In this document: positions 9,403 through 21,800 of the stretch, one piece after another | Layout: each line of letters begins with the position of its first letter | Position numbering within the stretch: position 1 is the stretch's first letter | Source: Zoroaster sp. YZ-2022 | Lineage: Eukaryota; Echinodermata; Asteroidea; Forcipulatida; Zoroasteridae | Assembly: GCA_029582265.1 (NCBI GenBank) | Contig: CM055817.1 | Span: 30,264,787 to 30,328,786 of the forward strand | Length of the DNA stretch: 64,000 nt | Reading direction: 5' to 3' | Notes under the pieces: model-generated | Seen by the model: the letters and a program-made list of their open reading frames with translations, nothing else | Database searches by the model: none | What the model was told of the DNA's origin: nothing | Position numbers and translations under genes: made by a program

Positions 9403-11428
9403 TTAAGAAGGGTAAAAAGGGTTGTGTGTTCTAAGGTTTAATTTTAAAAAATATGATGAAAATGACAATAATAGTAAAATAAAGATGGACAATATTGAAC
9501 AAATTGTGGATCGATGTAAAAGTGGATTAATGTCAAATAAAAATTAAACAAGAAAATTTAATAGATATTATTAAAAAGGGTTATTAAAGAAAATAATAAG
9601 GGTTAGGAGAAGGTGATAGCCGGCAATAAGAGTTCTTACCCTTTTTTATTTATTAAAAAAAAAGCATGACTCGTCAGGTGCAGTATGCTATAAGGCTTAT
9701 GGTAGTATTATCAGAGTGGCCAAATATTATCAGAGTGGCCAAGCTTTCCCATTTTTACATATTTTTTAAAACATTATTTCTATTAGAATAAAGTACAACC
9801 GCGCTAGGAAACTCCGAGGGGCATGGGACCCATGTTATTTTTGTGAGAAAATGATATATTGGCTTGTCCCCCAAACAATCATCGTCATCATTTTGCTTTC
9901 TTTGGAAAGCTTGACACGGCTTCAGCGGTACGATGGCCCTACTAAAATGTATTCGTGCTGCATGGACTGCATAGTGCAACGCTAGAAATACTGATTTAAC
10001 GTTTAATATCAACTGTTATTAAGGTACTAGGCCTATAGTCCACGATCCAGCTAATTTTCGGTACCATCTGGAGGTACTTAGCCTATGTGCTGTCCTCTTG
10101 GAAAAAGAATATGAAAGTTTCCCTAAAATGTGATAGACTTGCTGAAACATTAGTTTAGTAATCGTTTTAAAGCTATTTTTTGTTTTGTTTTTGTTTTGTT
10201 TTTGTTTTGTTTTTTAAATGCTAAGCATCGTCCAAAAAACACTGTTGCGACTGTTTGTCAAAGACGGTTGCTACCTCACGTAAAGATCCAGTACAAACAT
10301 TAATAGTGTCAATACAATGCACCAACGGAATCAGATTTTAGACTTCCAATTCTGGGAAAAATATCCAACAATTAAAAAATACATACATATAGAAATAATT
10401 AACCAAAAAACTAACAATAATAATGTGCTCGCATATGTTTGAGAAAGTCCTAAAATTTCGTACAATGCTTTGAGTTGCTGGACAATTGCTGTTTTCTCTA
10501 ATAAGCCTATGAAAGTACTTCTAACAGAATTTTTTTTTTTTCAGTATAGTTAATAATATAATTAATATCTAAAACCAATAGGTTTTAGACATTACTTAAT
10601 TCTGCCGTTTAACCAAAAAGTAGTCTGCTACACCGCACGTCTCTTGTTGCTTCCGGAGGCATTGTAAATGGGAACCAGACATAAACTCTGTCAAAAACTA
10701 CGCCCTCTCTTGATATAAAAACAACATTTTTAATAGGATATATCAAACAATCTAACAACGTTGTTTAAAAAACATTAATTTATTGACTACCAACAATTTT
10801 TAAGTTATTTGAGAATACATTTATACGGCAATAAGTGAGGCCTAAAGCCTAACGTGAGGAAAATTTGTTTAATTCTAACCAACGATTTTGTGCAAATATT
10901 TCACTTTTGAAAGAACTATAAAATTTGTCTTTTTATTGATACTACTAATTTGTTGTTATAATGATAATCAGATGTAGACGTTATAATCTAAATGTATCAT
11001 ATATTATTGTTTAAGTTTACAAGTTAATTGTCAACTGAGCAATATTTTGTTAATAGGCACAATTATCGGGGCCTGTAAAATATTTGTTTTGTAAGATTAC
11101 GAGTACAGAATCATTACTAATAACTTTTTTCTATGCATCTTGTTTATTGCAATATACTGTGTATCTCATCCAATATACATATGAATTTTATTCTGCTTTG
11201 TCCTCTCCAAAACATATATGATAATTCTAAACTAAACTCTTTACTGAGAAAAACATCAATCATGTCAAATTCCTTGGCTTTTAGACTGTTCAAAACCTCA
11301 CAGGGAACAAACATAATAAAGTAGTGGCTCTGAAAATAGATCAACATGCTGATGTTATGTGGGGAGATGAAAGGATGGTACAAACATTAATATCAGTAAT
11401 GATGGCAAAACTGCTTGGGTAGGCTTTT
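9403..11428. other. AT-rich non-coding stretch
   Basis: No supported gene. Contains a duplicated TATTATCAGAGTGGCCAA (about 9703-9740), a (TTTTG)n tract near 10170-10212 and poly-T runs. A minus-strand frame at 9755-10012 has no recognisable content. Confidence 0.6.
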
Positions 11429-11596
11429 TATATAGAGATATATAGAGATATAGAGAGAGATATAGAGAGAGATATATAGAGAGAGAGATATAGAGAGAGA
11501 GAGAGATATATAGAGAGAGAGATATATATATAGAGAGAGATAGATATAGAGAGAGATACAGATATAGAGAGAGAGAGATATAGAGAGAGAGATATA
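11429..11596. repeat. (GATA)/(GA) microsatellite tract
   Basis: GATATAGAGAGA-type repeats over about 170 bp, immediately beyond the 3' end of the small LINE fragment at 11597-11737. On the LINE strand it is a TC-rich tract. Confidence 0.9.
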
Positions 11597-11734
11597 CTTT
11601 TTTGACTTTTCCGAAGAAAACTTTATTAATAAAAACAAATATATACAGAGGTACAATAAAAGGGTGGTAATCAGTTTACAATAATTTTGTAAAGATATAG
11701 ACAATATTACTTATAGACAACAAAGTAATGAATA

Positions 11735-11737
<3 letters not shown>
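11597..11737 (-). mobile_element. LINE copy C: 3'-end fragment
   Basis: On the + strand it begins GACTTTTCCGAAGAAAACTT, matching the 3' ends of copies A and B (GACTTTTCAAGGAAAACTTT and GACTTTTCAGCAGAAGAAAA). The following A-rich and GGTGGTAATCAG sequence corresponds to their GGTGGTTTCC region. Only about 140 bp remain before the (GA)n tract of copy A, so it is 5' truncated or cut by the next insertion. Confidence 0.6.

Positions 11738-11784
<47 letters not shown>
11738..11784. repeat. (GA)n microsatellite at the 3' end of LINE copy A
   Basis: Twenty-three GA units, (TC)n on the element strand. It separates LINE copy A from fragment C and is the probable target sequence of the LINE. Confidence 0.9.
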
Positions 11785-11787
<3 letters not shown>

Positions 11788-12888
11788 CTTTGACTTTTCA
11801 AGGAAAACTTTATTTACAAAGCAGAACAATACAACATTACAGAAAAGAAAACAATGTTTAACAAAAAATGGTGGTTTCCAATATTACTGTAAAAGTAACA
11901 AAACTCTGTAAACTTTGTTTAACAAAGGTAAATAACAACAATACATTATATAAAGAAAGACAAAACATTAAAAGATCAAAAGCAAAACGAAATAAACAAA
12001 AGGTAGAGTGGAAGAAAGGAAGAGAAAGGAAAGGAAAGGAAAGGGATCTCTCTAAAAGGGAGACTGCAAGCACCATGGTGTAAGCAGACTCCCTAAAGCT
12101 TCTGGGGTGGGAGCCACTGAGCATTACTGGTGTGGGTCTTAAACCCACTCCAGCGGCTCCCAAAGAGAAAGAAAAGAAAGGAAAGGAAAGGAAAGGAAGA
12201 GAGGACCCCACTCGTGAACAGTGGTAGAGACCTTGCCTCCAATCAGAGAGAGATAGGAGTAGCTGTTCACAAGGTGGGTCGAAGAGGGGGAAAGGTGGAC
12301 CGAGAGGGGTCAGACAGAGAGAGAAGAGAGACATTTCAAATATAATCTTCATTTCGAAACATTTTTAAAACCAAACATTTTTAAAAAACCAAACATTACA
12401 GAAAATGACATTGTATAAATTGTGATAAAAATTAAAACTATGAAAGGCACATTCTTTTTAAAAATTCCAGCGAAGTAATATGAACAATAATTATTATATA
12501 GATGAAAAAGGATTTTTGTTAGAAAGGAAAGCTGGTGTATTATAACAAAAACAATGTTTGAGTAAAATGTACATGATCGAGGTATAAAAATACAAATGGT
12601 TTTAGATAAGAAATATTGAATAAAAGCAAATATGACTTTTGTTTAAAACGATGGATATATAAAATGTTTGGTTTAAAATAAAGGTACATTGAATAGATGA
12701 AAGGGCACAGTCAAAAAACAATAAAACACAAGAAGCGCTTTGTGATTTTTTTACATTTTTTTGGAATAATTTTGTTTGGTTTTTTGGTTTGTTTAATACG
12801 AAAAGCGTATAAAAAAGGCACGTCAATAAATATAGGTAAACATAAAAAAACAAACATACAACAGTATATTTATTTTATAAATTTTTTT

Positions 12889-15800
12889 TTAGAAAAGCCA
12901 CGTTAATTCCCCATTAACAGTTTTAACAAGTGCGTTTTTTGGGGACCATTTCTTTTCGAAGTCATTAAGATTGTTGTTAAGTTTAAAGAAATAGAAATCA
13001 AGTAGAATTTTGTTTTTCAACCGTTGTTTCCAAATTAAAATGGGATTTAAAAAGTGGCAAGTTCTATACAGGTAATATATAACGTTCTTGCAGCTGACGA
13101 TGAGATAGTTTGCGATTCGCACGGCTTGTTTGTCGCGTCTTCTGGCATGCGGAATCAGAGACCAGTAGGTATTGAAGTTGAGAGGAAGGCTTGGAAGGAG
13201 ACGGCTGATGAGGGTGTGAAGGAGCGTTAGAGCTGGTTGTACGGACGGACACAGGATGAAAAGATGCCAGATCGTTCCCCTCTCTCCGCACCATCCGCAT
13301 GAAGGTGGAATGTTCTTGTTGAGATGATGAAGCACTGGCAACGACGGCAAAATGTTATGGAACAATTTATATTGAACATCACCCTCCTTCTTCGAGGAGG
13401 GCAGTTCATAATTTCCTTCCAGTTTATCTCATTGGGATGGTTCAGGAAGCCGACGTCGTGCCAGTGCGTTCGTGTGTATTCTGGAGAGCTCGTTGATATG
13501 TTTGTTGATTTGTTCATATATAGCTTTGGATGGTGCGGAGATTCCGTTAATGTTGGAAGACAAACTGATTCCGAGGGGCAGATCTGGTTTTAAGTTGAAA
13601 CTTACGGGAGGAGAAGACTGGACGAGACCGTGAAGATTGAAGACATTTGGGAAGAGACGGATGACAATAGAACGAAGACGAAGGAGTTGACGTTGGAGAA
13701 GACGAGATGAGAGTGGGCGTGGTCCGCACGTAGATTGGATGACGTCGCTGGCATCGGACCAACGCCCACTGGATGGATGGAGGAGATGACGAACTTGTTT
13801 GAATCCGCATGCCAGGAGGCGATCAGTATCTAGATCATCGTCAGCTGCAAGAGAAGCTAGGATAGAACTGTTAATGGGGAGATTTATGACGTGACTTGTG
13901 TTGTCGTATGCAATTATAATTTGAGCTCCGGAGGCCGTCCAAGCACGCAACACATCGCTGTAGAAACTGGGAAGGGTAACATGGGATTCAATGTTTGTTT
14001 TTAGAAAAAATAATTGAAAATCGAATTTTAAGTTTTGATAGTTCTGGAGAAAATGAGCGAAGAGGGAAAGAGAGGGGTGTGAGCGATTATTAAGAAAAGC
14101 TTGTATGCGATTAAATCTATATGTGAGGGTGCGTGCTTGAGGCAGGTTAAACCAGTCCCCCTTGTCGGGTTTTGAAGTACAAGTCGTCTCTTTAGCAGGT
14201 GTTTTGGATTGGGCCAGACAAAGTCGAAAAGCATTCCTTGGAGTTCGTCAAGGATGTAGGCAGGGGGAGAAAGGACAGCGAGGGTGTGAAAAGTTTTGGA
14301 AGCAGCAAGTTGATTACAAATAAGGACTCTGCCTTTGAAAGAGAGGGACAGGGATAGTTTTTCCAAGAAGTCAACGTTTTTTGAGTTTTCTTTACATTTT
14401 TCCAATTAAGTTGTTCATAACTAGAGTTGTTTCCTAGATGAACTCCAAGAACTCTAGCCCTCGCTGTTCCATTAAGAAACCGAGGGGCCTATCAACCGTC
14501 TGACCCACGATCCGGCCCATAGCCCCTGGGATTTTTTAACATTTAAACAAGCAGCAGAGGCGCGGCCGAAAAGGTCGTAAGTTTCCTCGACCGCAGCGAA
14601 ACCCGCATCGGAGGTGACAAACACAGACACGTCGTCTGCGTATGCCGAAACCGAGCAGTATTTCTCCGTATCAGGAAGTTTGAAGCCACTCTTATTGATG
14701 TTAGAACGAAGTTTGTTCAAGAGTGGCTCTATAGTGATCGAGTACAGCAGTCCTGAGGCGGGCACCCCTGACGTATGCCCTTCTCAAAGGAGAAGGGCGA
14801 CGTCAGGAGCCGCACACCTGTGACTGATCACTCTCGGAACCACTGTACAGGAGCCGTAAATGACGGAGAAACAACTCCCCAAAGCCCATGGCCCTCATTG
14901 TGTTGAAAAGATAGCAGTGGTCAACGTTGTCAAAGGCTTTTTTTTGGTCGAGGTTGACCACTGCTAACGGGGCGTCGTTGAGATCAGAGTACAAAATAAT
15001 GTCTCGGATCAGATTGATGTTATCCAAAATCGACCGCCCCGGTACACAATAGGTTTGATCTTCGTTAACAACGCTGTGAATGCACTGTTTGAGCCTGCTG
15101 GCGAGCAACCTGGCATAAATTTTATAGTCCGTGTTAAGAAGGGAGACCGGGCGCCAATTTGCAATGTCTGAGAGGTCTCCCTTCTTCGGAATTAAAGTAA
15201 TAATAGCACGAGAAAGAACGCGGAAGTGAGCCGGAAGTAAAGGAAAAGTTGAGGACAGAAGAAAGTCATTTTAAGAATTGGCCAAAAGCACTGAAAAATT
15301 CAGAACTAAGGCCATCGAGACCGGGTGATATATTTTTTCCAAGTTGCTCGACAGCAAGGTCAAGTTCCTCAAGAGAAGAGGGCAGTCAAGGTCCTCCGCA
15401 TCTTGAGGTTCAAGCCTATTGAGGTCCTCGGTGATTTCATCAAAGCGCTCTCGTCAGTCGGTACCCGACTATAGAGATTTTTGTAAAGGTGTGTATGTGG
15501 GTTTTATTTCAATTGGGTTTTCGGTGATATTGCCAGAGGGAGACGTATTTTACTGATAGATTTAGATATTGAGTTGTTTTTTCAAGGTTAAAGAAGTAGG
15601 ATGTGGAAGAGTCGGTTTCATTTAAGTGTTTAAAAGCGCGATCTGACGAGAGCGCCTTTGAGCTTTATTTTTAAATGTTCGTTTAATATATTCCTTTGTT
15701 CCCGGAGGACCTCTTTGGCTTGAGACGTGAGATCTGGCGCAGTTTGTAACTTTTCAATTTTTTGGTTCAGTTCAGAAATAATCCTCGTCTTTCTTTTGCA

Positions 15801-16755
15801 ATTTTTGACTATATTTTAAAGTAATAGATTTAATGTGGGACTTACCGAAGTCCCACCACAAGGAAAAGGTTTGGAAAATTATTTTTTCATGTTGCCAATT
15901 GGCCCAAAAAGTTACAGATAATATCGTTATAAGCATTGTCGGAAAGAAGGGAGTTGTTAAATTTCCAATAGGCGCTACCCTCTGGGTAGCAGAGGGCAGC
16001 TTAATTTGAAGAGATAGCAGAATGGTCAGAAAGAGTGCAAGGAATGATTTTGGAAGAAAGGACAGAGGAAAAAATAGTTTGTGGGCCGTAAAAGGTCCAG
16101 TCTGGCTCTGGATGAGCCAGACTGAGACGAGGGATTATTTCTGAACCATGTAAATGTTTGAACATTCGGATTGAGACTGCGCCAGATATCACGCAACGAC
16201 AGTGCACTCACCGCGTCGCTGAGGGCACATGCAACTTTGGGTCGATGCTCGACTGGCATACACAGACGGTCGACGACAGGGTCTTCCGTGCAGTTAAAGT
16301 CACCTCCGATGACGATGACGCCGTCGTTAGCAAGTTGAGCACAATGCTCGCGGAAGGACTGGATGGAATCTAAAGCGAGTTTGTCGTTTTGAGGAATTAA
16401 AAAGTTATAAAAAGATAGAAAAAGGTGTTATTAGTCTTGATTTTTTGTAAAAAGAATGTGCCCATTAGAAATAATTTGTGAAGTAACAATAACTGTGTTT
16501 GTGTTTTTTAATCAGGGTTGTCACTCCCGACCCACGGGTGGGGCTTGGGGCACACAGGGGAGTGTATGGCCACAGTTTCCAAGAGGGACTATGTGAAGTT
16601 AGGAAATGTGTTTCCTGAAGGAATATTATTTGTGGATAATTACAAATATTGTCAACATATGTTTTAATGGAGGCATTTTTTAGAGTGGCCGTACACCCTC
16701 CTGTGTTGAGGCTGAGTAACGACAGCGTCATCGCAAAGAGTAGTGAAAAAAACAT
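12889..16755 (-). pseudogene. LINE copy A ORF2: APE endonuclease, reverse transcriptase, zinc ribbon
   Basis: Encodes the enzyme for target-primed reverse transcription. Endonuclease: LSLLSLNTGG near the start, FLQETHFL (catalytic Glu), GGDFNCTEDPVVDR (about 16310-16260), SDHSAI (about 16010). Reverse transcriptase: WRPVSLLNTDYKIYARL (about 15150-15110), VNLDQKKAFDNVDH (first catalytic Asp, about 14950), SAYADDVSVFV (YADD box, about 14630). C-terminal zinc ribbon: CGWCGERGTIWHLFILC (about 13290). The start lies 14 bp after the ORF1 stop. The frame is broken several times, including around 14770-14810 and 15250-16000, and it ends at 12889. Confidence 0.8.
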
Positions 16756-17159
16756 GTAGAAAGGAATGTTTATTTCTGTAGAGACTTTACGAGTTTCACT
16801 AGTCTCTGCTGCATGCTTTTAGACACACTTGGGTGGGTTCTGAGGGGTTTTAATTGTTTGGCTAACCCCGGCAGATTGCTCGTAAATTTACGAGCAATCG
16901 GCAGGGGTTTTCTTTTGCCCTTGACAGAAGACAGGAAATGTACAAGCTCGCTGTGAGAGAGCGGGCCCTTTTCTGTGAGAACACTCTCAGAGAACGGCTC
17001 GTCGCCGTCCGTCTGAGAGTCTTCCCACATTGTCGAGTCGGTGTCGGGGTAGTTGGAGGGTGAAGTGGACATAGGTGTAGGAGGGGTCTGGCTGGGTTTT
17101 GAAGTGGGCGTTGGGGCGGGTTCGGATGGGAGTGGGGGATGGTTTGCTACAGCGGGTGG

Positions 17160-17345
17160 TTTTCAGAGGATTTGACTGTGAGAACAGGGGTTTAGGAGTG
17201 GGTGGTGGGGTAGGGGATTTAGGAGCGGGTGGTAGGGAGGATTTAGAGCGGTGGTGAGGGAAGGATTTGGGAGCAGGGTGGCGGGAGGATTTGGGCGCGG
17301 GTTGTAGGGGAGGATTTGGGTGCAGGTGGTGGGGAGGATTTGGGA
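17160..17345 (-). repeat. Pro-rich coding repeat in ORF1
   Basis: Degenerate units of about 24 bp (GGTGGTGGGGAGGATTTGGG on the + strand) encode PxPKS and PNPP-type repeats on the minus strand. Confidence 0.7.
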
Positions 17346-17579
17346 GTGATGGGGTAAGGGAGTGTATGGTGTTAGGAGAGGAGATAGTATGGTCGACGTG
17401 CATGGGTGAAGCAATGCGAACTTTCATTATTTTTTTGGGGAGAGGGTGCTTTGAGGGAATTAGGAGGGGTGTTTATGGCGGGTGGCAGGGAGTTGGAGGG
17501 GTAATTTTACGTTTGGAAACAACATCTGAGAAAAAGACGGGGGCAGGTGGTGGAGTTCCCAGATGTTGACGGAAGTTGA

Positions 17580-17775
17580 AGGGTGGGGGCGAAGGGATAT
17601 GGGAGGGCGAGGGATATGGGAGGGAGTGGGGATATGGGAGGAGTGGGGATATGGGAGGAGTGGGGATATGGGAGGTAGAGGGATATGGGAGGTAGAGGGA
17701 TATGGGAGGGAAGGAATATGGGGAGGTAGAGGGGATATGGGAGGGAGAAGGAATATGGGAGGTAGATGGTCTTGA
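17580..17775 (-). repeat. Minisatellite GGGATATGGGAGG, 15-20 bp unit
   Basis: About ten units of GGGATATGGGAGGTAGA or GGGATATGGGAGGAGTG. On the LINE strand it codes Pro-Ile/Tyr-Pro-rich sequence within ORF1. Confidence 0.85.
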
Positions 17776-18806
17776 GGTGGGAGAGGGTTGGGCTGGTGAG
17801 GGAGGGTGGACAGTGGTAGAAGAGTGGGTAGGTTTGGTTATATGTGCGGGTTTGGCGGTGGGGTCGTGCGTTTGTGCGTTTTTAGCAGGGTGTTTAGGAT
17901 CGGATTTCTTATTTGCAAAGACGGGGGTGGGTTGAGGGGATTTAAGTCATTTGTCTTGTCAGGGGCCCTACTCTTCTCACAGAAGCGAGAAATATGCCCA
18001 TCCACCACAATTAAAACATTTAACAGTAGATTCAGTAGTGATGTATATACATGATGGTTTCTCCCCGAGTGCTGCTGAAAGGTTATGGCACCTGGGGTGT
18101 GATGTTCTGGGGCATAATCACATGAACCTGCCTTCTGAAAGAAAAGGATGTGGGAATTTCTTTTTTTTACAAACCCCAGGGTAGGGCTTTTACCTGAGAG
18201 ACGACTTTGCAGAAAGGTGATAGCTTGTGTACGAGAACATAGTCGGGTATTTCTGAGTATACGTTGCTAAGTGTTAGGCGTACGGTAGGCTGGACCAGGG
18301 GTGTCAACTCAAGGTAGGAGCCCTTGTATGAAAAACCAGTTTGTACAGCGTTAAGGGCTACCTGCCTCGAGTCGAAGTAGACTGCAACCCGGCCATGGGA
18401 GATTCGTGATGCTGAGTGGATGTGCGAAGCCAGTGTATCCGTCATGGCGTCGATGTATGCATTGACGGACACACTGGCATCGGCTTGAATCTCGACTCCA
18501 CTGTTCCTATCGGGACGCAGCCTGATAGGAACAATGGGATCATAGGTACATTGGGGCCGGGGTCATCCCTGACCCAGCCTTTTGTGTTTATTGGCCATGG
18601 TGGCCAACCAAGGTCCTAAAACTATATAGAGAAACGAAATGATTTTACCTAAATAAATGAAATTGATAATAAACCCGACAATATGAGGGGACTTATAGTA
18701 ATCTATACTAAATAAACAAATGGTATAAAAACTGTTACCATTGGTTTAAAGAGTGCGAAAATACCAAATTCTCCGGAGCTCAAATGCACACGTCCTATCG
18801 CTGTGA

Positions 18807-18807
18807 A

Positions 18808-18840
<33 letters not shown>

Positions 18841-18852
18841 GAGAGAGAGAGA
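18807..18852. repeat. (GA)n microsatellite between LINE copies A and B
   Basis: About 22 GA units with one CGA interruption. It touches the 5' end of copy A and the 3' end of copy B. Confidence 0.9.
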
Positions 18853-21800
18853 CTTTTGACTTTTCAGCAGAAGAAAACTTTATTTTACAAAAGCAAGGAA
18901 CAATACAATAAATTACAGAATAGAAACAACAATGTTTAAATAACAAAAATGGTGGTTACCACATATTACTGTAAAGTTAACAAAACTCTGTAAACTTTGT
19001 TTAACGAAAGGTAATAACAACAAACATTATATAAAGAAAGAGGGCAAAAACATTAAAAGATCAAAACAAAACAGAAATAAACAAAAGGGTAGAGTGGAAG
19101 AAAGGATGAGAAAGGAAAGGAAGGGATCTCTTCTAAAAAGGGAGACTGCAAGCAGCACCATGGTGTAAGCAGACTCTTAAAATTCCCGGCGTGGGAGCCT
19201 ACTGGCATTACTGGTGTGGGCTTCAACCCCACCTCAGCGGCTCCCCAAAGAGAAAGAAAAGAAAGGAGAAAAGAAAAGGAAAGGAAAGAGAGAGAGACCC
19301 CACACTGTGAACAGTGGTAGAGGACCTTGCCTCCAATCAGAGAGAGATTGGAGTAGCTGTTCACAAGGTGGGTCGAAGAGGGGAAAGGATGGACCAGAGG
19401 GTCAGACAGAGAGAGAGAAGAGAGAGACTTAACAAATATAATCTTCTTATGCCTCGAAACATTTTTTAAAACCAAACATTTTAAAAAACCAAACATTACA
19501 GAAAATGACATTGTATATAAATTGTGATAAAATTAAAACTATGAAAGGCACATTCTGTATGTAAAATTCCAGTGAAGTAATATGTACACAATTATTATAT
19601 AGATGAAAAGGAGGATTCCTTGTTAAAAGAAAGTTGGTATTATAACAAAAACAATGTTTTGAGTAAATGTACATGATCGAGGTATATAAACAATACAAAT
19701 GGTTTTAGATAAGAAATATTGAATAAAAAGCAAATATGACTTTTTTGTTTAAAATGATGGAATATATAAATGTTTGGTTTGAAATAAAGGTACATTAGAA
19801 AAGATAAAGGCGCAGTCAAAAACAATAAAAGCACAAGAAAGCTTTATAATTTTTATTTTTTTTTTTGGGAATTTTTTTTGTTTATTACTAAATCGCGGTT
19901 AAAAAGCCTACGTCAACTCGCCATTAACAGTTTTCAGAATCTAAAGCATTGTAGACCATTTTGTTTCAAATTCGTTGACATTGTCGTTAAGTTTAAGAAA
20001 TATAAAATCAAATAATATTTTGTGTTTTCAAGCGGTGTTTCCAAATTAAAAGCAGGATTTCACAAATTGGAAGTTCTATATAAAAGATAATATATAACGT
20101 TCTTGCAGCTGACGATGAGATGATTTGCAATTCGTACAGCTTGTTTGTGGGCGTCTCCTGGCATGCGGATCAAGGACCAGTAGATGTTGAAGTTGAGGAG
20201 GAAACTGGGAAGGAGACGACTCAATGAGGGGTGTGAAGCGTTAGTGCTGGCTGGACGGACGGATCACAGGATAAACAGATGCCAGATCGTGCCCTCTCTC
20301 CGCACCATCCGTATGTTGGTAAAATGTTCTTTGTTGGAGGTGGTGAAGTACCGGCAACGACGGTAGGACGTTGTGAAAGTTTAAATTGCACGTCGCCCTC
20401 GCGCTTTTTTTGATGAGGGCAGTCTGCGTGGCTTCCTTCCAGTTGATTTTCCGTTGGGTCGGTCCAGGAAGTTTCCTACGTCGTGCCAGTACGTTTGGGT
20501 ATGTTCCTGGGGTTCTATTGACGTGCGGGTTGATTTCCGATATTACTACTACTGGATGGTGCGGAGATTCCGTTGATGTTGGTTGATAGCTTGATTCCGA
20601 GAGCGCGGCCGGATCTGGCTTAGGTCCAACACTTGCAGGGGAGCAGCGACAATGACGACGAACCACGATGACGATGAAAGACGCGTTGGGGAACAGACGG
20701 ACGACGATCGTGAGCGAGACGAAGGAGTTGACGATGGTGAGAACGACGACGAGAGTGGGCGTGGTCTACACTTGATTGGATGATACGTCGCTGGCGTCAG
20801 ACCAACGCCCACTCGAAGGATGAAGGAGATGACGAACTTGTTTGATTCCACATGCCAGGAGGCGGCGCAGAAATCTGGGTCATCGTCAGGCTGCAAGAGA
20901 ACTAAGATAGAACTGTTAACGGGGAGATTTAAGACGTGCGACTTAAATTATCAATCGTGTTATAATGATTTGAGCCCGAGGGCCGTCCAAGCACGCAACA
21001 CCTCACGCTGTAAAACTGGGAAGACGTTGTGGAATTCCAAGGTTTGTTTGCTTAAAAAGAATAACTGGAAATCGTATTTTAGGGTTTTGGTATTTATGGA
21101 GGAGAAATGAGTAAAAGAAAACGAGGGTGGAGTGGTTATTTAAAAACTTCGATTGATCCAAGGTTAAATCTGTATGTGAGGGTGCGTGCTTGGGAGAGCA
21201 GGTTAAAACCAAGTCCCAAGCCCTTGTCGGGTTTTTTTAAACAAAAGTCGTCTCTTTAGAGAGGTGTTTTTGTGTTGGGCTAGACAAAAGTCGATTAACA
21301 TCCGTTGGAGTTCATTCAGGACGTGATGTGACTGGAGGAGAAAAAGAAACAGCGAGGGCATGAACAGTTTGAAGAAGCAGCATGGTTGTTGCAGACGAGG
21401 ACTCTGCCTTTAAAAGAGAGTGGACAGTGATAAATTTTTCCAAGAAGTTAATGTTTTTTAAAGTTTTTCCGATTGCATTTTCCAATTTAATCTTTCGCGG
21501 ATAGCTAGAGGTGTTTCCTAGATGAACTCCAAGGGGAACTCGAGCCCTCGCTGTTCCACGAAGAAACCGAGGGCCTCGATCGAATTCCGGAACCGCCCAC
21601 GAACCGGCCCATAACACAGGATTTTTTGTATTTAAGCAAGCAGCAGAAGCGCGGCGAAGAGGTCGTAAGTCTCCTCGACCGCAGCAAAACCCGCATCGGG
21701 GTGACAAACACAGACGTCGTTCTGCGTATGCCGATACCGACAATATTTCTCCGTACGGGAAGTTTAAAGCCACTCTTGTTAATATTTAAACGAAGTTTGT

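Larger units (their letters stand above)
16770..18598 (-). pseudogene. LINE copy A ORF1: zinc-knuckle nucleic-acid-binding protein
   Basis: The start at 18598 lies in a good context (CCACCATGG). The N-terminal half resembles an RNA-binding fold (VAVYFDSRQVALNAVQTG). CCHC-type residues CFNCGG and GHISRFCEK (about 18030-17990) sit in two frames, separated by a one-base shift. A Pro-rich low-complexity linker (17780-17090) follows, then a C-terminal block SHSELVHFLSSVKGKRKPLP before the stop at 16770. This plan, zinc knuckle then Pro-rich linker then basic tail, fits ORF1 of Tx1-group LINEs, which coats the element RNA. Confidence 0.7.
11785..18806 (-). mobile_element. LINE copy A: near full-length Tx1-group retrotransposon
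   Basis: About 7 kb. 5' to 3' on the minus strand: short 5' UTR (18806-18599), ORF1 (18598-16770), ORF2 with endonuclease, reverse transcriptase and C-terminal zinc ribbon (16755-12889), then a 1.1-kb 3' UTR. The 3' end is at a (TC)n tract and the 5' end also touches one (18807-18852), so the element looks inserted into a TC microsatellite next to copy B. Tx1-group LINEs include families reported to target TC repeats (Kibi); assignment here is by domain content and site, not by alignment. Several frameshifts. Confidence 0.8.

Noticed and set aside
11393..11704. Ser/Leu/Tyr/Ile repeat protein (minus strand)
   Set aside because: Pure translation of the GATA/GA microsatellite.
13324..13593. + strand frames within the LINE region, such as 13324-13593 and 17267-17935
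   Set aside because: Shadows of the minus-strand LINE ORFs or of the GGGATATGGGAGG minisatellite.
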